DNA of 29,080 nucleotides, taken from Lentisphaeria bacterium UBA1791 (lineage in GTDB: Bacteria > Verrucomicrobiota > Lentisphaeria > Victivallales > Victivallaceae). The notes under the pieces are model-generated. The model was not told where the DNA came from. It worked only from the letters and a program-made list of their open reading frames with translations, and ran no database searches. The stretch is taken from assembly GCA_002314455.1 (NCBI GenBank), contig DCFZ01000058.1, forward strand, positions 1 to 29,080, read 5' to 3'. The translations under genes and the position numbers were made by a program. Of the stretch, positions 16,361 to 24,290 are shown piece after piece; positions within the stretch are counted from its first letter, which is position 1, and every line of letters begins with the position of its first letter.

Positions 16361-16632
16361 TCCGGCTTGAATGACGATAAAAATCTTGTCGTTGTGCATA
16401 ATGTTTCCCCGCAGAAATTACGCGATGCCGCAAAGTTGGGCGCGATGCCGGCGCCGAGTCTTGCCGTTATTCGTGATCTCAGGAATGATCTGGAGCAGTA
16501 CGGCGGAACAAATGATGTTTTGCTGATTTACGGAAATGCTAAAGAAGGAATTTATCACATTGCGAGCAAACGCGGATCGAATGTTTTATTTCATGTGCTC
16601 GATGCTCTCGCAGATGGTAAAATTTTAAATTT

Positions 16633-17205
16633 GTGCCGGGAAACAAAACGCTGCATCTTCAAAAAGACGGATTTACCGCAATTCTTTCCTTGAATCGATT
16701 TGAAAACAAGCAGAGTTGGCTGCTTACCGGATGGGAGGATAACAAACCGGATGCGTTTGGCGAGGTTAGTACTCAATCCAAAGCTACGCAACTCAAGCCT
16801 ACGTTTAGTCGTCAAGAGCTGGGAGCCGGCCTAAAACATATTATACAATCTTTTGGCGATTTGTCAAGCTATGATTTGAAAAAATCCGGAAGGGGGAGCG
16901 TTGGCAGGGGAAACGGGTATGACGGGTATCAGATCGACGCCGACGGTGTCGGCGCGGTTGCGGATGAGGGGATGGCGTCGGTTGGCGATACTTTTGGTAC
17001 GATTCGAAGAAATGTTGTTCCGGAGGTCGGGAAAACGCCGCTGTTTGAAAAAAATTCAGATCTTTTTCCGATATTGCAGTGGATTTATTTGAAATTTATA
17101 ATGCGTTTCCGGAAAGCGTTACGGCCGCAGATGGGAAAACTGTTTTCGTTCGCAACAAGCAAAACGATCGGGATTCTGCAAGACTTTTTCATTTGGTCGC
17201 TTTGA
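16633..17205 (+). pseudogene. Continuation of the polyvalent-like gene after a frameshift
   Basis: Reading on from the previous frame with one extra base in the A/T homopolymer tract at 16624-16632 gives KILNFVPGNKTLHLQKDGF and then AILSLNRFENKQSWLLTGWE, the natural end of a domain of the type that precedes it (YHIASKRG...). The frame then enters linker copy D (16850-16977) and continues to GKTPLFEK. From an A7 tract at 17048-17054 the sense moves to another frame; the residues after that (to 17205) are a shadow. So only about 16633-17050 is real content. No ribosome-binding site is seen, and this is not thought to be an independent gene. Confidence 0.65.
16850..16977 (+). repeat. Linker repeat copy D (full length)
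   Basis: 128 bp, ungapped, 119 of 128 positions identical to copy B by my manual count. It encodes FGDLSSYDLKKSGRGSVG and then GYQIDADGVGAVADEGMA. It separates the third and fourth modules. Confidence 0.9.
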
Positions 17206-17637
17206 AAGATTTGAACAACGGAAACAGAAATACTATTGAAGTCCAGTCAAAAGTACCATGGATCACAAGAATCCCGGAAACGCTTGAAAATGCACAAGTA
17301 AAACTGCAGGATAACAAATCGCATAGTTATATTTATGCGAGGTCGTATACCGACGGATATTGGCATTTTGTGATTGTGTCAGAAAAAGGTGTCGTGATCG
17401 GCGGTAATTCGTATCAGCACGGACTGATTACACAATTTGTTGAAAATCGAAGCACTCACAGGGATGATTTTTCAATCGTATGGGAAAGCAGCAGAGAGGT
17501 CAGCAAACAACCTAACCGCCCCCATGGCGAGGAATCGCAGGGGGATGCTCCCATATCTCCGGCGGCTAATAAAAATAATATATCATCTTCCGGCGATTTG
17601 TCAAGCTATGATTTGAAAAAATCCGGAAGGGGGAGCG
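17079..17637 (+). pseudogene. Fourth domain module of the polyvalent-like array
   Basis: With one base added to the A7 tract at 17048-17054, the frame from copy D reads directly into FSDIAVDLFEIYNAFPESVT and AADGKTVFVRNK, then SKVPWITRIPETLENAQ, SYTDGYWHFVIVSEKGVV. These alternating short strands resemble the small barrel-like nuclease-type domains at the ends of phage polyvalent proteins; I cannot name the family with certainty. A Ser/Pro/Asn-rich stretch follows and then linker copy E. The open frame continues to 17870, but after copy E its content (Arg/Cys-rich, RPRLRCGPLWQAG) looks like an out-of-frame reading. There is no independent start signal. Confidence 0.6.
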
Positions 17638-17638
17638 T
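17592..17638 (+). repeat. Linker repeat copy E (5' part)
   Basis: These 47 bp are identical to 16855-16901 in copy D. The match breaks at the codon for Val in SGRGSV, where copy E appears to have lost one T, shifting the frame. Confidence 0.92.
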
Positions 17639-17860
17639 GGGATGTCGGCCCCGTCTACGCTGCGGTCCGCTGTGGCAAGCAGGGCGGAAAAACGAATGGA
17701 AATTCGCGCGGCTCGCGCGAAACAAGCGTTGCGCACTTTTATGCGATTGGGGACGGCGTCGTCAAAATGGTCGAAGTCGATTCCAAAGACGTGCGCTTTT
17801 CCAAAGCAGGCTTGTTTTTTTATTGGAAATGCGCTACATTAAAAGGAAATCAAACAAGGT
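17638..17860 (+). pseudogene. Remnant of a fifth module
   Basis: In the frame one base off the copy E reading frame, the sequence gives WDVGPVYAAVRCGKQGGKTN and then TSVAHFYAIGDGVVKMVEVD, SKDVRFSKAGLFF. The use of GC-ending codons resembles real coding sequence of this genome more than the two alternative frames. It has no start of its own and runs into the promoter of the glycosyltransferase (17812-17840). I read it as the tail of the last module, frame-shifted against linker copy E. I do not recognise the domain. Confidence 0.4.
17812..17840 (+). promoter_or_regulatory. Promoter of the glycosyltransferase pair
   Basis: TTGTTT (17812-17817), 17 bp, TACATT (17835-17840), ending 29 nt before the glycosyltransferase start. 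It marks the right edge of the accessory block. Confidence 0.55.
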
Positions 17861-17869
17861 GTTTTGCTG

Positions 17870-18817
17870 ATGGCAGTTCAATATCAATTTACATCTTCCG
17901 CGGGTGGAAGACCGCCGGCGTTGCCGGAAGAGGAAACGGCGATGCTCCGTTACTTCCTCTCGCGGCGCATTGTGTTGCCGGAAGTGGAAACTCCTGATGT
18001 TTCCATCATCATCCCCGTCTTCAACCAATACCGCTATACCATCGCGTGTCTGCAATCGCTCGTCGGTGCTTGCGCCGGCACGACGACCTACGAAGTGATC
18101 CTTGCCGACGACAACTCGACCGATGAAACGCGCGAACTCGGCGATCGCGTCGAAAATTTGCGCGTGATCAAAAACACTTCGGATTCTCACGGCTTCTTGC
18201 CCAACGTCAACTTCGCCGCGAAATATGCGCGTGGAAAATATCTTTTCCTGTTGAACAACGACACGCTGTTGCTGGATGATGGCGGGCTTCTCGATCGCAT
18301 GACTTCGCACTTTTTGCGCGATGACGTCGGCGCGGTCGGGTGCCGGTTGTTGCGGGCAGACGGTTCCCTTTACGACTGCGGCCGGGTGATCCTTGTCGGC
18401 GGCTATCTGATGAATGCCTCGCCGCCGAAAAATATGATGAATGCCGCGTGTTTTGAAAGCGACCTCGTCGAGGGCTCGGCGATGATGGTGCGAAGTTGCG
18501 ATTGGCGCGATCTCGGCGGATTTGATCCCGTTTTCGGCAAGGGGTACTTTGAAGAGAGCGACCTCTGTTTAAAATTGAAAACGCAAAAAAATCTGCGCAT
18601 CCTCACGGATCTGCAAAGTTGCATCATCCATTTTGGCAGCCGCAGTTTCGGGAAAAGTGAAGAAAAGAATCAGCTCTTTTTTCGGAACGCACAAATTTTT
18701 ATCGCCAAATGGCACGACTATCTTGCGGAGCGCGAAGCCGGTCTGACCGCAACGGATGCGCCCGAACGCGCGGCTCAGTTGTGGAAAAAACTTTATTCGG
18801 AGAAAGTCAAAAAATGA
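17870..18817 (+). CDS. Family 2 glycosyltransferase
   Basis: A 315-residue GT-A-fold glycosyltransferase (GT2-like) that would transfer a sugar from a nucleotide donor onto a cell-surface glycan, lipid or protein. DVSIIIPVFNQYRYTIACLQ (43-62) opens the fold, VILADDNSTDET (76-87) holds the nucleotide-binding aspartates, NNDTLLLDD (129-137) gives the metal-binding DxD-like site, and VEGSAMMVRS...LGGFDPVF.GYFEESDLCLKL supplies the catalytic ED. An N-terminal ~40 residues precede the domain. The ATG at 17870 has AAGG upstream; a TTG at 17864 is a less likely start. The stop overlaps the next start (ATGA), so the exported thioredoxin-like/TPR protein is translationally coupled. Donor and acceptor are unknown. 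Confidence 0.9.
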   Translation: MAVQYQFTSSAGGRPPALPEEETAMLRYFLSRRIVLPEVETPDVSIIIPVFNQYRYTIACLQSLVGACAGTTTYEVILADDNSTDETRELGDRVENLRVIKNTSDSHGFLPNVNFAAKYARGKYLFLLNNDTLLLDDGGLLDRMTSHFLRDDVGAVGCRLLRADGSLYDCGRVILVGGYLMNASPPKNMMNAACFESDLVEGSAMMVRSCDWRDLGGFDPVFGKGYFEESDLCLKLKTQKNLRILTDLQSCIIHFGSRSFGKSEEKNQLFFRNAQIFIAKWHDYLAEREAGLTATDAPERAAQLWKKLYSEKVKK

Positions 18818-19926
18818 AAAAATTTGTTTTGTGTTGTGCGGCGCTTTTTGCCGTTTCTGAACTGCTGGCGCTCCGTCCCGGCGACGCCGCAACGAAATTG
18901 GAAAGAGTCCGCTGGGTGCGCGGCACCGGCGTCGTCGCGGAGGGCGTTTCAAAACCTCGCAATTCGGGTGAGCCGGAACTGCGCGCGGTCGTCTTTTTGC
19001 TCTGCCGCGCCGGCAGCGCGCCCTCGACGATGGCGTTGCTCGACGGTCTGCGCCGCGAATATTCCTATCGGTTGCGGATCGGCGTCCTGACGCCGGATTC
19101 GTCGCTCGATGCGGATGAACTTCTCAAGAAGTGTCCGAAAGATGGTGTAAGTTTCGGTCTTGACCTCGACCGGAAAATCACCCCGACGTATATGGCGGGC
19201 AACCTTTTGTACCCGATGGCGTTTCTGATCGACGATGGCGGCGTCATCGTCTGGTGCGGCGAAGCGGTCGATCTGCCGGAGGCGGCGGAGCGTTATTTCG
19301 CCGGCAAACTCGATCTTGACGTGCAGAAAAAAGTGGCGCCATTGATCGACCAGATGCAGATGCTCATGCGCGACAACAGCGAACGGCAGATGGTTCAGGC
19401 GATGGAAGAGATTCTCGACCTCGATCCGGGCAACGCCAGCGCGCTCAGAATGCGCCTCTTTCTGCTTGAAAACAGCGGCCGGTTCGCCGAGGCGCTCGAG
19501 CTGCTTCAGGATCAGCGCAAGGCGGCGCCGGAAATCGGCAGACTCTACTTTACGGAACTTGACCTCCTCTGCCGTCATCCGGAATTGACGGGAAAATTGC
19601 CGAAGCTCGTCTACGATTTCCGCTGTCACGTCACCGACGCGCGGATGCAGTTGATGATGGCGTGGAATCTGTTGCGCAACTGCGAATTCAACGCCGAAGC
19701 GCTCCGCGCGGCGTCGGATTTGTTGCAGGCGACGCAAAAGCTCCTCGGCAACGAGCCGCAATGGCAGGCGGCGTCGGCGCTCTTTGCCTACCGGACCGGC
19801 AATCTCGATCAGGCGATCGCGCATCAGAATGCCGCCGCCGAGGGAATGAAAAAGCAGTCGCTCGATACGACCGAGGTAGAAAAGCTCGCCGAGTTTTTCC
19901 GCGCGGCGCGCGAAATTCGCCGCTGA
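18814..19926 (+). CDS. Exported thioredoxin-like protein with TPR-like C-terminus
   Basis: This 370-residue protein starts with a signal peptide (MKKFVLCCAALFAVSELLAL). Residues about 50-165 resemble a thioredoxin/TlpA fold: a central strand AVVFLLCRAG, then GVLTPDSSLD, and a cis-proline-like NLLYPMAFLIDDGGVIVW. The CxxC active site is missing (only one Cys, in LCRAGS), so it should not be a disulfide oxidoreductase. Residues about 180-360 are helical with TPR-like pairs (ILDLDPGNASALRMRLFLLE). The start overlaps the glycosyltransferase stop by 4 nt; an in-frame ORF extends upstream but has no signal peptide. It may be a periplasmic scaffold working with the glycosyltransferase product; this is inference. 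Confidence 0.75.
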   Translation: MKKFVLCCAALFAVSELLALRPGDAATKLERVRWVRGTGVVAEGVSKPRNSGEPELRAVVFLLCRAGSAPSTMALLDGLRREYSYRLRIGVLTPDSSLDADELLKKCPKDGVSFGLDLDRKITPTYMAGNLLYPMAFLIDDGGVIVWCGEAVDLPEAAERYFAGKLDLDVQKKVAPLIDQMQMLMRDNSERQMVQAMEEILDLDPGNASALRMRLFLLENSGRFAEALELLQDQRKAAPEIGRLYFTELDLLCRHPELTGKLPKLVYDFRCHVTDARMQLMMAWNLLRNCEFNAEALRAASDLLQATQKLLGNEPQWQAASALFAYRTGNLDQAIAHQNAAAEGMKKQSLDTTEVEKLAEFFRAAREIRR

Positions 19927-19942
19927 TTTGCCGATTTTATCA

Positions 19943-19971
19943 TTGAAAAAAACGGCAAATGCGTCTATATT
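19943..19971 (+). promoter_or_regulatory. Promoter of the NuoE/NuoF/GltD-like operon
   Basis: TTGAAA (19943-19948), 17 bp, TATATT (19966-19971), with GCGTC before the -10 box exactly as in the gpsA promoter. The leader to the first gene is about 43 nt. Confidence 0.7.
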
Positions 19972-20020
19972 AAGCAACTTTTATGATAAATCGTGAAACC
20001 TTGACCATAAGGAGTTTCAA

Positions 20021-20473
20021 ATGGACAATGCTTACAGTTATCTGGAAAGCGTCGACAAGGAACCGAGCAATCTGATCAAAGGGTTGCAGTTGATTCAGTC
20101 GACCGAAGGGTACGTTTCCGACGACGCGATCCGGGCGGTGGCAAAGTATTTTTCGCTGCCGGAAGTCGAGATCGAGGGCGTGTTGAGTTTTTACGCCCAG
20201 TTCAAGCGGGTGAAGCCCGGCAAGTACAAGATCGCCCTCTGCGACGGCACCGCCTGCCACATCAAAGGTTCGCCGCTCGTGCATGAATGGGTGCGTCAGG
20301 AATTGAACCTCAAACCCGGCGAGACCAGCGCGGATGGCCTTTTCTCGCTCGAAACCGTCGCCTGCCTCGGCTGTTGCAGTCTGGCGCCGGTGATGAGCAT
20401 CAACGGCCGCGCTTATGCGAAACTTACCCGCAAGGGATTGGTTAAAATCATCAAGGAGTATCAGGCAAAATGA
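20021..20473 (+). CDS. NuoE-like [2Fe-2S] subunit of NAD(P)H oxidoreductase
   Basis: A 150-residue thioredoxin-like [2Fe-2S] ferredoxin subunit of the NuoE/HndA/HydC family. Its four cluster ligands fit the family spacing: Cys74, Cys79 (C-x4-C), Cys115 and Cys119 (C-x3-C), 35 residues apart. The N-terminal helical region (NLIKGLQLIQSTEGYVSDDA) is also typical. The start has a strong AAGGAG site. The stop overlaps the NuoF-like start (ATGA). With the two following genes it forms a soluble three-subunit enzyme; the small subunit carries electrons between the flavoprotein and an Fe-S relay. No other respiratory complex I genes are near. Confidence 0.93.
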   Translation: MDNAYSYLESVDKEPSNLIKGLQLIQSTEGYVSDDAIRAVAKYFSLPEVEIEGVLSFYAQFKRVKPGKYKIALCDGTACHIKGSPLVHEWVRQELNLKPGETSADGLFSLETVACLGCCSLAPVMSINGRAYAKLTRKGLVKIIKEYQAK

Positions 20474-22188
20474 GTACGATCAAGACTTTGCGGGTCGGCG
20501 TCGCCAGTTGCGGTATCGCTTCCGGCGCGGAAGACGTGATGAATCTGCTCAAGTCGCGCGCCAACGGCATCGCCGTCGTCGGCGTCGGCTGTCTCGGTTA
20601 CTGCTATGCCGAACCGATGGTCGAAGCGGTGCTGGATGACGGTTCCTCCGTCATCTACGGCAACGTCGAAGCCACCGAAAAGAGCATTGACAATATTCTC
20701 GCGCTCGGCGAGGCGGGGCGTTTCGAAGTTCCCGCTGAACGCAAAAAGCGCGAAAAGATCATGGTGCTCGCGCTCGCCGGTCGCGTCGATCCGATCGACT
20801 TTGACGACTACGTCGCGCATCAGGGCTACGAGGGACTCAAGCGCGCGATCGCGATGGGGCCCGAAGCGGTGGTCAACGAAGTGCTGACTTCCGGCTTGCG
20901 CGGCCGCGGCGGCGGCGGTTTCCCGACCGGCCGCAAGTGGAGCTTCCTCGCCGCCAAAAAGGCGGATGAAAAAATCCTCATCTGCAACGCCGACGAGGGC
21001 GACCCCGGCGCGTTTATGGATCGTTCGCTGATGGAAAGCGTGCCGCACCAGGTGCTCGAGGGCATGCTGATCGCCGCTTACGCCACCGGCGCGACCAAGC
21101 TCTTTATCTATTGCCGCGCGGAATATCCGCTGGCGATCAAGCATCTCAAGATCGCGATCAAGCAGATCTACGATCACAAGTTGAACCACCTCGGCGACCG
21201 CGACGTCGAGATCGTCATCAAAGAGGGCGCGGGCGCATTCGTCTGCGGTGAAGAGACCGCGTTGATCGCTTCGCTCGAGGGTCAGCGCGGCACGCCGCGT
21301 TTCCGCCCGCCTTTCCCGACCGACCGCGGTTTCAAGGGCTTCCCGACGATGATCAACAACGTCGAGACCTACGGCAACGTGCCGCTGATCCTCCGCGAGG
21401 GCGGCGCCGAATACGCCAAAGTCGGTACCGAGGGCAGCAAGGGCACGAAGCTTTTCGCGCTCGCCGGCGACCTCAAGTACCCCGGCCTCGTCGAAGTGCC
21501 GATGGGCATTACGCTCGGCGAGATCGTCTTTGACATCGGCGGCGCCGACCGCACCAAGGTCAAGGCGGTTCAGACGGGCGGCCCTTCCGGCGGTTGCATC
21601 CCCGTCGAACATTTTGACGTGCCGGTCGATTACGATTCGCTCAAGACGCTCGGCGCGATCATGGGTTCGGGCGGTATGATCGTCATCAACAACGACCGTT
21701 GCATGGTCGAGACGGCGCGTTACTTCCTCGATTTCACCCACCGCGAAAGCTGCGGCAAGTGCACGTTCTGCCGCGTCGGTATGACGCGTATGTACGAAAC
21801 TTTGGAGCGCATCACCAAGGGGCAGGGCACCGAGGAGGATCTCGATTTCCTCGCCGATATGGGACCCAAGATCAAGGCGGGTGCGCTCTGCGGCTTGGGG
21901 CAGACCGCTCCGAATCCGGTGCTGGCGACGTTGCGCTACTTCCGTCACGAGTACGAGGAGCACGTTCGCGAGCACAAGTGCCGCGCCTTGCAGTGCAATG
22001 CGATGGTCAAGTTGCAGATCGACCACGACAAGTGCGTCAAGTGCGGACTTTGCGTGCGCAGTTGTCCGGTTCAGGCGATCGACGGCAACTTCGAGATCGA
22101 TCCTGCCAAGTGCACCCGGTGCAACAGCTGTTTGGATGCCTGCCCGAAAAAGGCGATTTACCGCGTTCACAATGGAGTTGAAAAATGA
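20470..22188 (+). CDS. NuoF-like NAD(P)H/FMN subunit with extra ferredoxin domain
   Basis: A 572-residue NuoF/HndC/HydB-type flavoprotein. Residues 1-90 form a thioredoxin-like domain with Cys14, Cys41 and Cys45. The FMN loop GLRGRGGGGFPTGRKW (142-157) and the NADH loop CNADEGDPGAF (172-182) are intact. ESCGKCTFCRVGM near 430 and a following Cys bind the N3-type [4Fe-4S] cluster. The C-terminus adds two [4Fe-4S] motifs (CVKCGLCVRSCP and CTRCNSCLDACP), absent from plain NuoF but usual in electron-bifurcating enzymes. It overlaps both neighbours by 4 nt. It is the likely pyridine nucleotide and bifurcation site of the complex. Confidence 0.93.
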   Translation: MSTIKTLRVGVASCGIASGAEDVMNLLKSRANGIAVVGVGCLGYCYAEPMVEAVLDDGSSVIYGNVEATEKSIDNILALGEAGRFEVPAERKKREKIMVLALAGRVDPIDFDDYVAHQGYEGLKRAIAMGPEAVVNEVLTSGLRGRGGGGFPTGRKWSFLAAKKADEKILICNADEGDPGAFMDRSLMESVPHQVLEGMLIAAYATGATKLFIYCRAEYPLAIKHLKIAIKQIYDHKLNHLGDRDVEIVIKEGAGAFVCGEETALIASLEGQRGTPRFRPPFPTDRGFKGFPTMINNVETYGNVPLILREGGAEYAKVGTEGSKGTKLFALAGDLKYPGLVEVPMGITLGEIVFDIGGADRTKVKAVQTGGPSGGCIPVEHFDVPVDYDSLKTLGAIMGSGGMIVINNDRCMVETARYFLDFTHRESCGKCTFCRVGMTRMYETLERITKGQGTEEDLDFLADMGPKIKAGALCGLGQTAPNPVLATLRYFRHEYEEHVREHKCRALQCNAMVKLQIDHDKCVKCGLCVRSCPVQAIDGNFEIDPAKCTRCNSCLDACPKKAIYRVHNGVEK

Positions 22189-24215
22189 GCATTGAATTCA
22201 TCCTTGACGGAAAGCAGGTCTCGGCGGAGCCGGGACAGACGATATTGGAAGTGGCGCGCGCCAACGGGATCGAGATCCCGACGCTCTGCCGCGATGAAAA
22301 AGTGAGCCGCACCACCAGCTGTTTCGTCTGCGTGGTGCGCGATGCGAAAACGGGTAAATTCATCCCGTCGTGCTCGGCTTGCCCCGCGCCCAATCAGGAA
22401 ATCGACGCGTCGAGCGAGACCGTGCGCGAAATGCGCCGCACCGCGCTCAACCTTTTGTTGAGCGAACACACCGGCGACTGCGAAGCGCCTTGCACCGTTG
22501 CCTGCCCCGCGCACGCTTCGGTCGAGGAATATGTCAAAGCCGGCCGCGACGGCGACTTCCTCAAAAGTCTGCAGATCATCAAAAAGCGCATTCCGCTGCC
22601 GATGTCGATCGGCCGCGTCTGCCCCCGTTTCTGCGAAAAGAACTGCCGCCGCAACGTCTACGGCAAGCCGGTGGCGATCAACGAATTCAAGCGCCTCGCC
22701 GCTGATTTGTACTACGATACCTATATGGAAGATCTGCCCGCGTTGTCGGGAAAAAAGGTGGCGATCGTCGGCGCGGGCCCCGCGGGACTTTCCTGCTCTT
22801 ATTACCTGCGGCTGGCGGGAATCGAAGCGACCGTCTTTGACGCGATGCCCAAGGCGGGCGGCATGCTCCGCTACGGCATCCCCGAATACCGTCTGCCCAA
22901 GGAACGCATCCTTGATCGCGAGCTTGCGCACTACACGCAGATCGGCGTCAAATTTGAATTCGGCAGGAAACTCGGCGACAATCTCTCGCTCGACGAATTG
23001 CAGAAAAACTTCGACGCGGTCGTGATCGCGGTCGGTTGCTGGAAAGGTTCCGGCATGCACTGCCCCGGCGACGAGCTGTCGACGATCGGCATCGACTTCT
23101 TGCGCCGCGTTTCGGAAAGCGGCTACAAGGCGGAAAATCCGGGCAAGGTAATCGTCGTCGGCGGCGGCAATACCGCGATGGACTGCGTCCGTACGAGCGT
23201 GCGTCTCGGCAGTCCCGACGTCAGTTGCTTCTACCGCCGCACCGAGGCGGAAATGCCCGCTGAAAAACTCGAGATCGCCGAAGCGCGCGAAGAGGGCGTC
23301 AACTTTACCTTCCTCGTCGCTCCCGTGAAATTGGAAAAACGCGGCGACAAGCTCGTTTTGACCTGCCGCAAGATGGAACTCGGCGAACCCGACGCTTCGG
23401 GCCGCCGCAAGCCGGTCGAGATCCCCGGCAGCGACTACGAAGTCGAAGCCGATACCGTGATCGCCGCAATCGGTCAGAAATCGATCATCCCGACGGGCAT
23501 TCCCGCCAACCGTTTCGGCTATGCCGACGCCCCGCAGGGCAGTGCGAAACTTGCCGACAAACTCTATGCCGCGGGCGATTGCCTTTCCGGCGCGGCGACG
23601 GTCGTCGAAGCGGTCGCGGGCGGCCGTTTCGCGGCGGAATCGATCGAGCGCGACATCTACGGTATGACTGTTGAAGTCGACAATCCGATCTACGTTTCGC
23701 GCGGCAAGTGGCAGCACCTTAAAAAGAGCGACCTCGTCTTTGTGCGCGACCACGTTTCCGAGGCGGAACGGGCTGAATTGAAGATGATTTCGCTTAACGA
23801 GCGCAAATCGACCTTTAAGGAAACCACCTTTACGATGGAAAAAGAGGTCGTTTCAGCCGAGGGTGACCGTTGCATCGGCTGCAGTTGCACCGACAAGGCG
23901 GAGTGCAAATTGCGCAAGCACGCGGCGGAATACGGTTGCGACCCCGAAAAAATCAAGGGTGCGCGGCTTCCCGTCAGCTACGATACGCGTCATCCGCTCA
24001 TCATTCAGGATCGCGGCAAGTGCATCAAATGCGGCGTCTGCGTCAAGACCTGCGCCGAGGTGATCAACCGCAACTTGCTCGGCATCAAGAAACGCGGATT
24101 CAACACCTTTATCGGTACCGCGTTCGATCAGGGCTTCGCCGGCAACTGCGCCGACTGCGGCGCCTGCATCGAGGCTTGCCCGACCGGCGCGCTTGACTGG
24201 CGCAACAAGAAATAA
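22185..24215 (+). CDS. GltD-like FAD/Fe-S oxidoreductase with NuoG-type N-terminus
   Basis: A 676-residue fusion. Residues 1-75 are a complex-I-type [2Fe-2S] ferredoxin (Cys35, Cys46, Cys49, Cys63; C-x10-C-x2-C-x13-C). About 95-160 is the Cys-rich Fe-S region of GltD/NfnB proteins. About 185-510 has two Rossmann folds, FAD (VGAGPAGLSCSYYLRLAG, 195-212) and NAD(P)H (VVGGGNTAMDC, 324-334). The C-terminus holds CIGCSC..., CIKCGVCVKTC and CADCGACIEACP for further clusters. There is no hydrogenase H-cluster domain. The operon order NuoE-like, NuoF-like, GltD-like matches the Sporomusa-type Nfn transhydrogenase (StnABC), which couples NADPH, NAD and ferredoxin. I think that assignment likely but not proven. 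Confidence 0.85.
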   Translation: MSIEFILDGKQVSAEPGQTILEVARANGIEIPTLCRDEKVSRTTSCFVCVVRDAKTGKFIPSCSACPAPNQEIDASSETVREMRRTALNLLLSEHTGDCEAPCTVACPAHASVEEYVKAGRDGDFLKSLQIIKKRIPLPMSIGRVCPRFCEKNCRRNVYGKPVAINEFKRLAADLYYDTYMEDLPALSGKKVAIVGAGPAGLSCSYYLRLAGIEATVFDAMPKAGGMLRYGIPEYRLPKERILDRELAHYTQIGVKFEFGRKLGDNLSLDELQKNFDAVVIAVGCWKGSGMHCPGDELSTIGIDFLRRVSESGYKAENPGKVIVVGGGNTAMDCVRTSVRLGSPDVSCFYRRTEAEMPAEKLEIAEAREEGVNFTFLVAPVKLEKRGDKLVLTCRKMELGEPDASGRRKPVEIPGSDYEVEADTVIAAIGQKSIIPTGIPANRFGYADAPQGSAKLADKLYAAGDCLSGAATVVEAVAGGRFAAESIERDIYGMTVEVDNPIYVSRGKWQHLKKSDLVFVRDHVSEAERAELKMISLNERKSTFKETTFTMEKEVVSAEGDRCIGCSCTDKAECKLRKHAAEYGCDPEKIKGARLPVSYDTRHPLIIQDRGKCIKCGVCVKTCAEVINRNLLGIKKRGFNTFIGTAFDQGFAGNCADCGACIEACPTGALDWRNKK

Positions 24216-24242
24216 GTTGCACCACTGGCAAATGCAAACAAT

Positions 24243-24280
24243 CAAGCGGCTGATTTTTCAAAATCGACCGCTTGTTTTTT
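24243..24280 (+). terminator. Intrinsic terminator before mtaB
   Basis: CAAGCGG pairs with CCGCTTG and GATTTT with AAAATC around a 2-nt loop, with a 2-nt internal mismatch, followed by six T (24275-24280). It ends the oxidoreductase operon, but lies only 10 nt before the mtaB start, inside its leader. Confidence 0.8.
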
Positions 24281-24290
24281 AGAGGAACGC

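Larger units (their letters stand above)
14375..16693 (+). pseudogene. 5'-truncated, frameshifted polyvalent-protein-like gene (main part)
   Basis: The open frame runs from 14369 without a credible start (only TTG at 14375, no ribosome-binding site). It begins with LIADRI and the HEYVVHFGLR segment (14471-14500), an HExxxH motif like the Zn-peptidase domain of phage/plasmid polyvalent proteins; the rest of that domain is missing. Later modules are: a domain with ASTELDNLL and YQGLVNI (about 14990-15500); one with GLAHFYEQH and KLIWQR (about 15650-16250), resembling PBECR/LPD-type polyvalent domains; and NVSPQKLRDAAKLG...APSLAVI (from about 16390), a segment I associate with polyvalent proteins. 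Modules are separated by a repeated linker (FGDLSSxDxKKSGRGSV). The natural frame is lost near 16624-16632; the last ~20 residues are out of frame. Composition is more A+T-rich than the flanks. Family assignments are from memory of motifs. Confidence 0.7.

Noticed and set aside
16620..17060. Programmed ribosomal frameshifting in the array
   Set aside because: The tracts lack a heptameric slippery site with downstream structure that I can see, and three events in succession in a gene without a start fit decay better.
13618..17870. Integrated element using tRNA-Leu as attachment site
   Set aside because: No integrase gene and no second copy of the tRNA 3' end could be found before 17870; proximity alone is not enough.
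18814..19926. TlpA/ResA-type thiol-disulfide oxidoreductase
   Set aside because: The fold resembles it, but the CxxC active-site motif is absent.
20461..23753. Very long open frames on the minus strand opposite the NuoF/GltD-like genes
   Set aside because: They mirror codon bias of the GC-rich plus-strand genes, have no ribosome-binding sites, and encode Arg/Asp/His-rich low-information sequences.
22185..24215. Catalytic subunit of an [FeFe]-hydrogenase
   Set aside because: The N-terminal ferredoxin resembles HndD/HydA, but the H-cluster motifs are absent and the rest is a GltD-like FAD protein.
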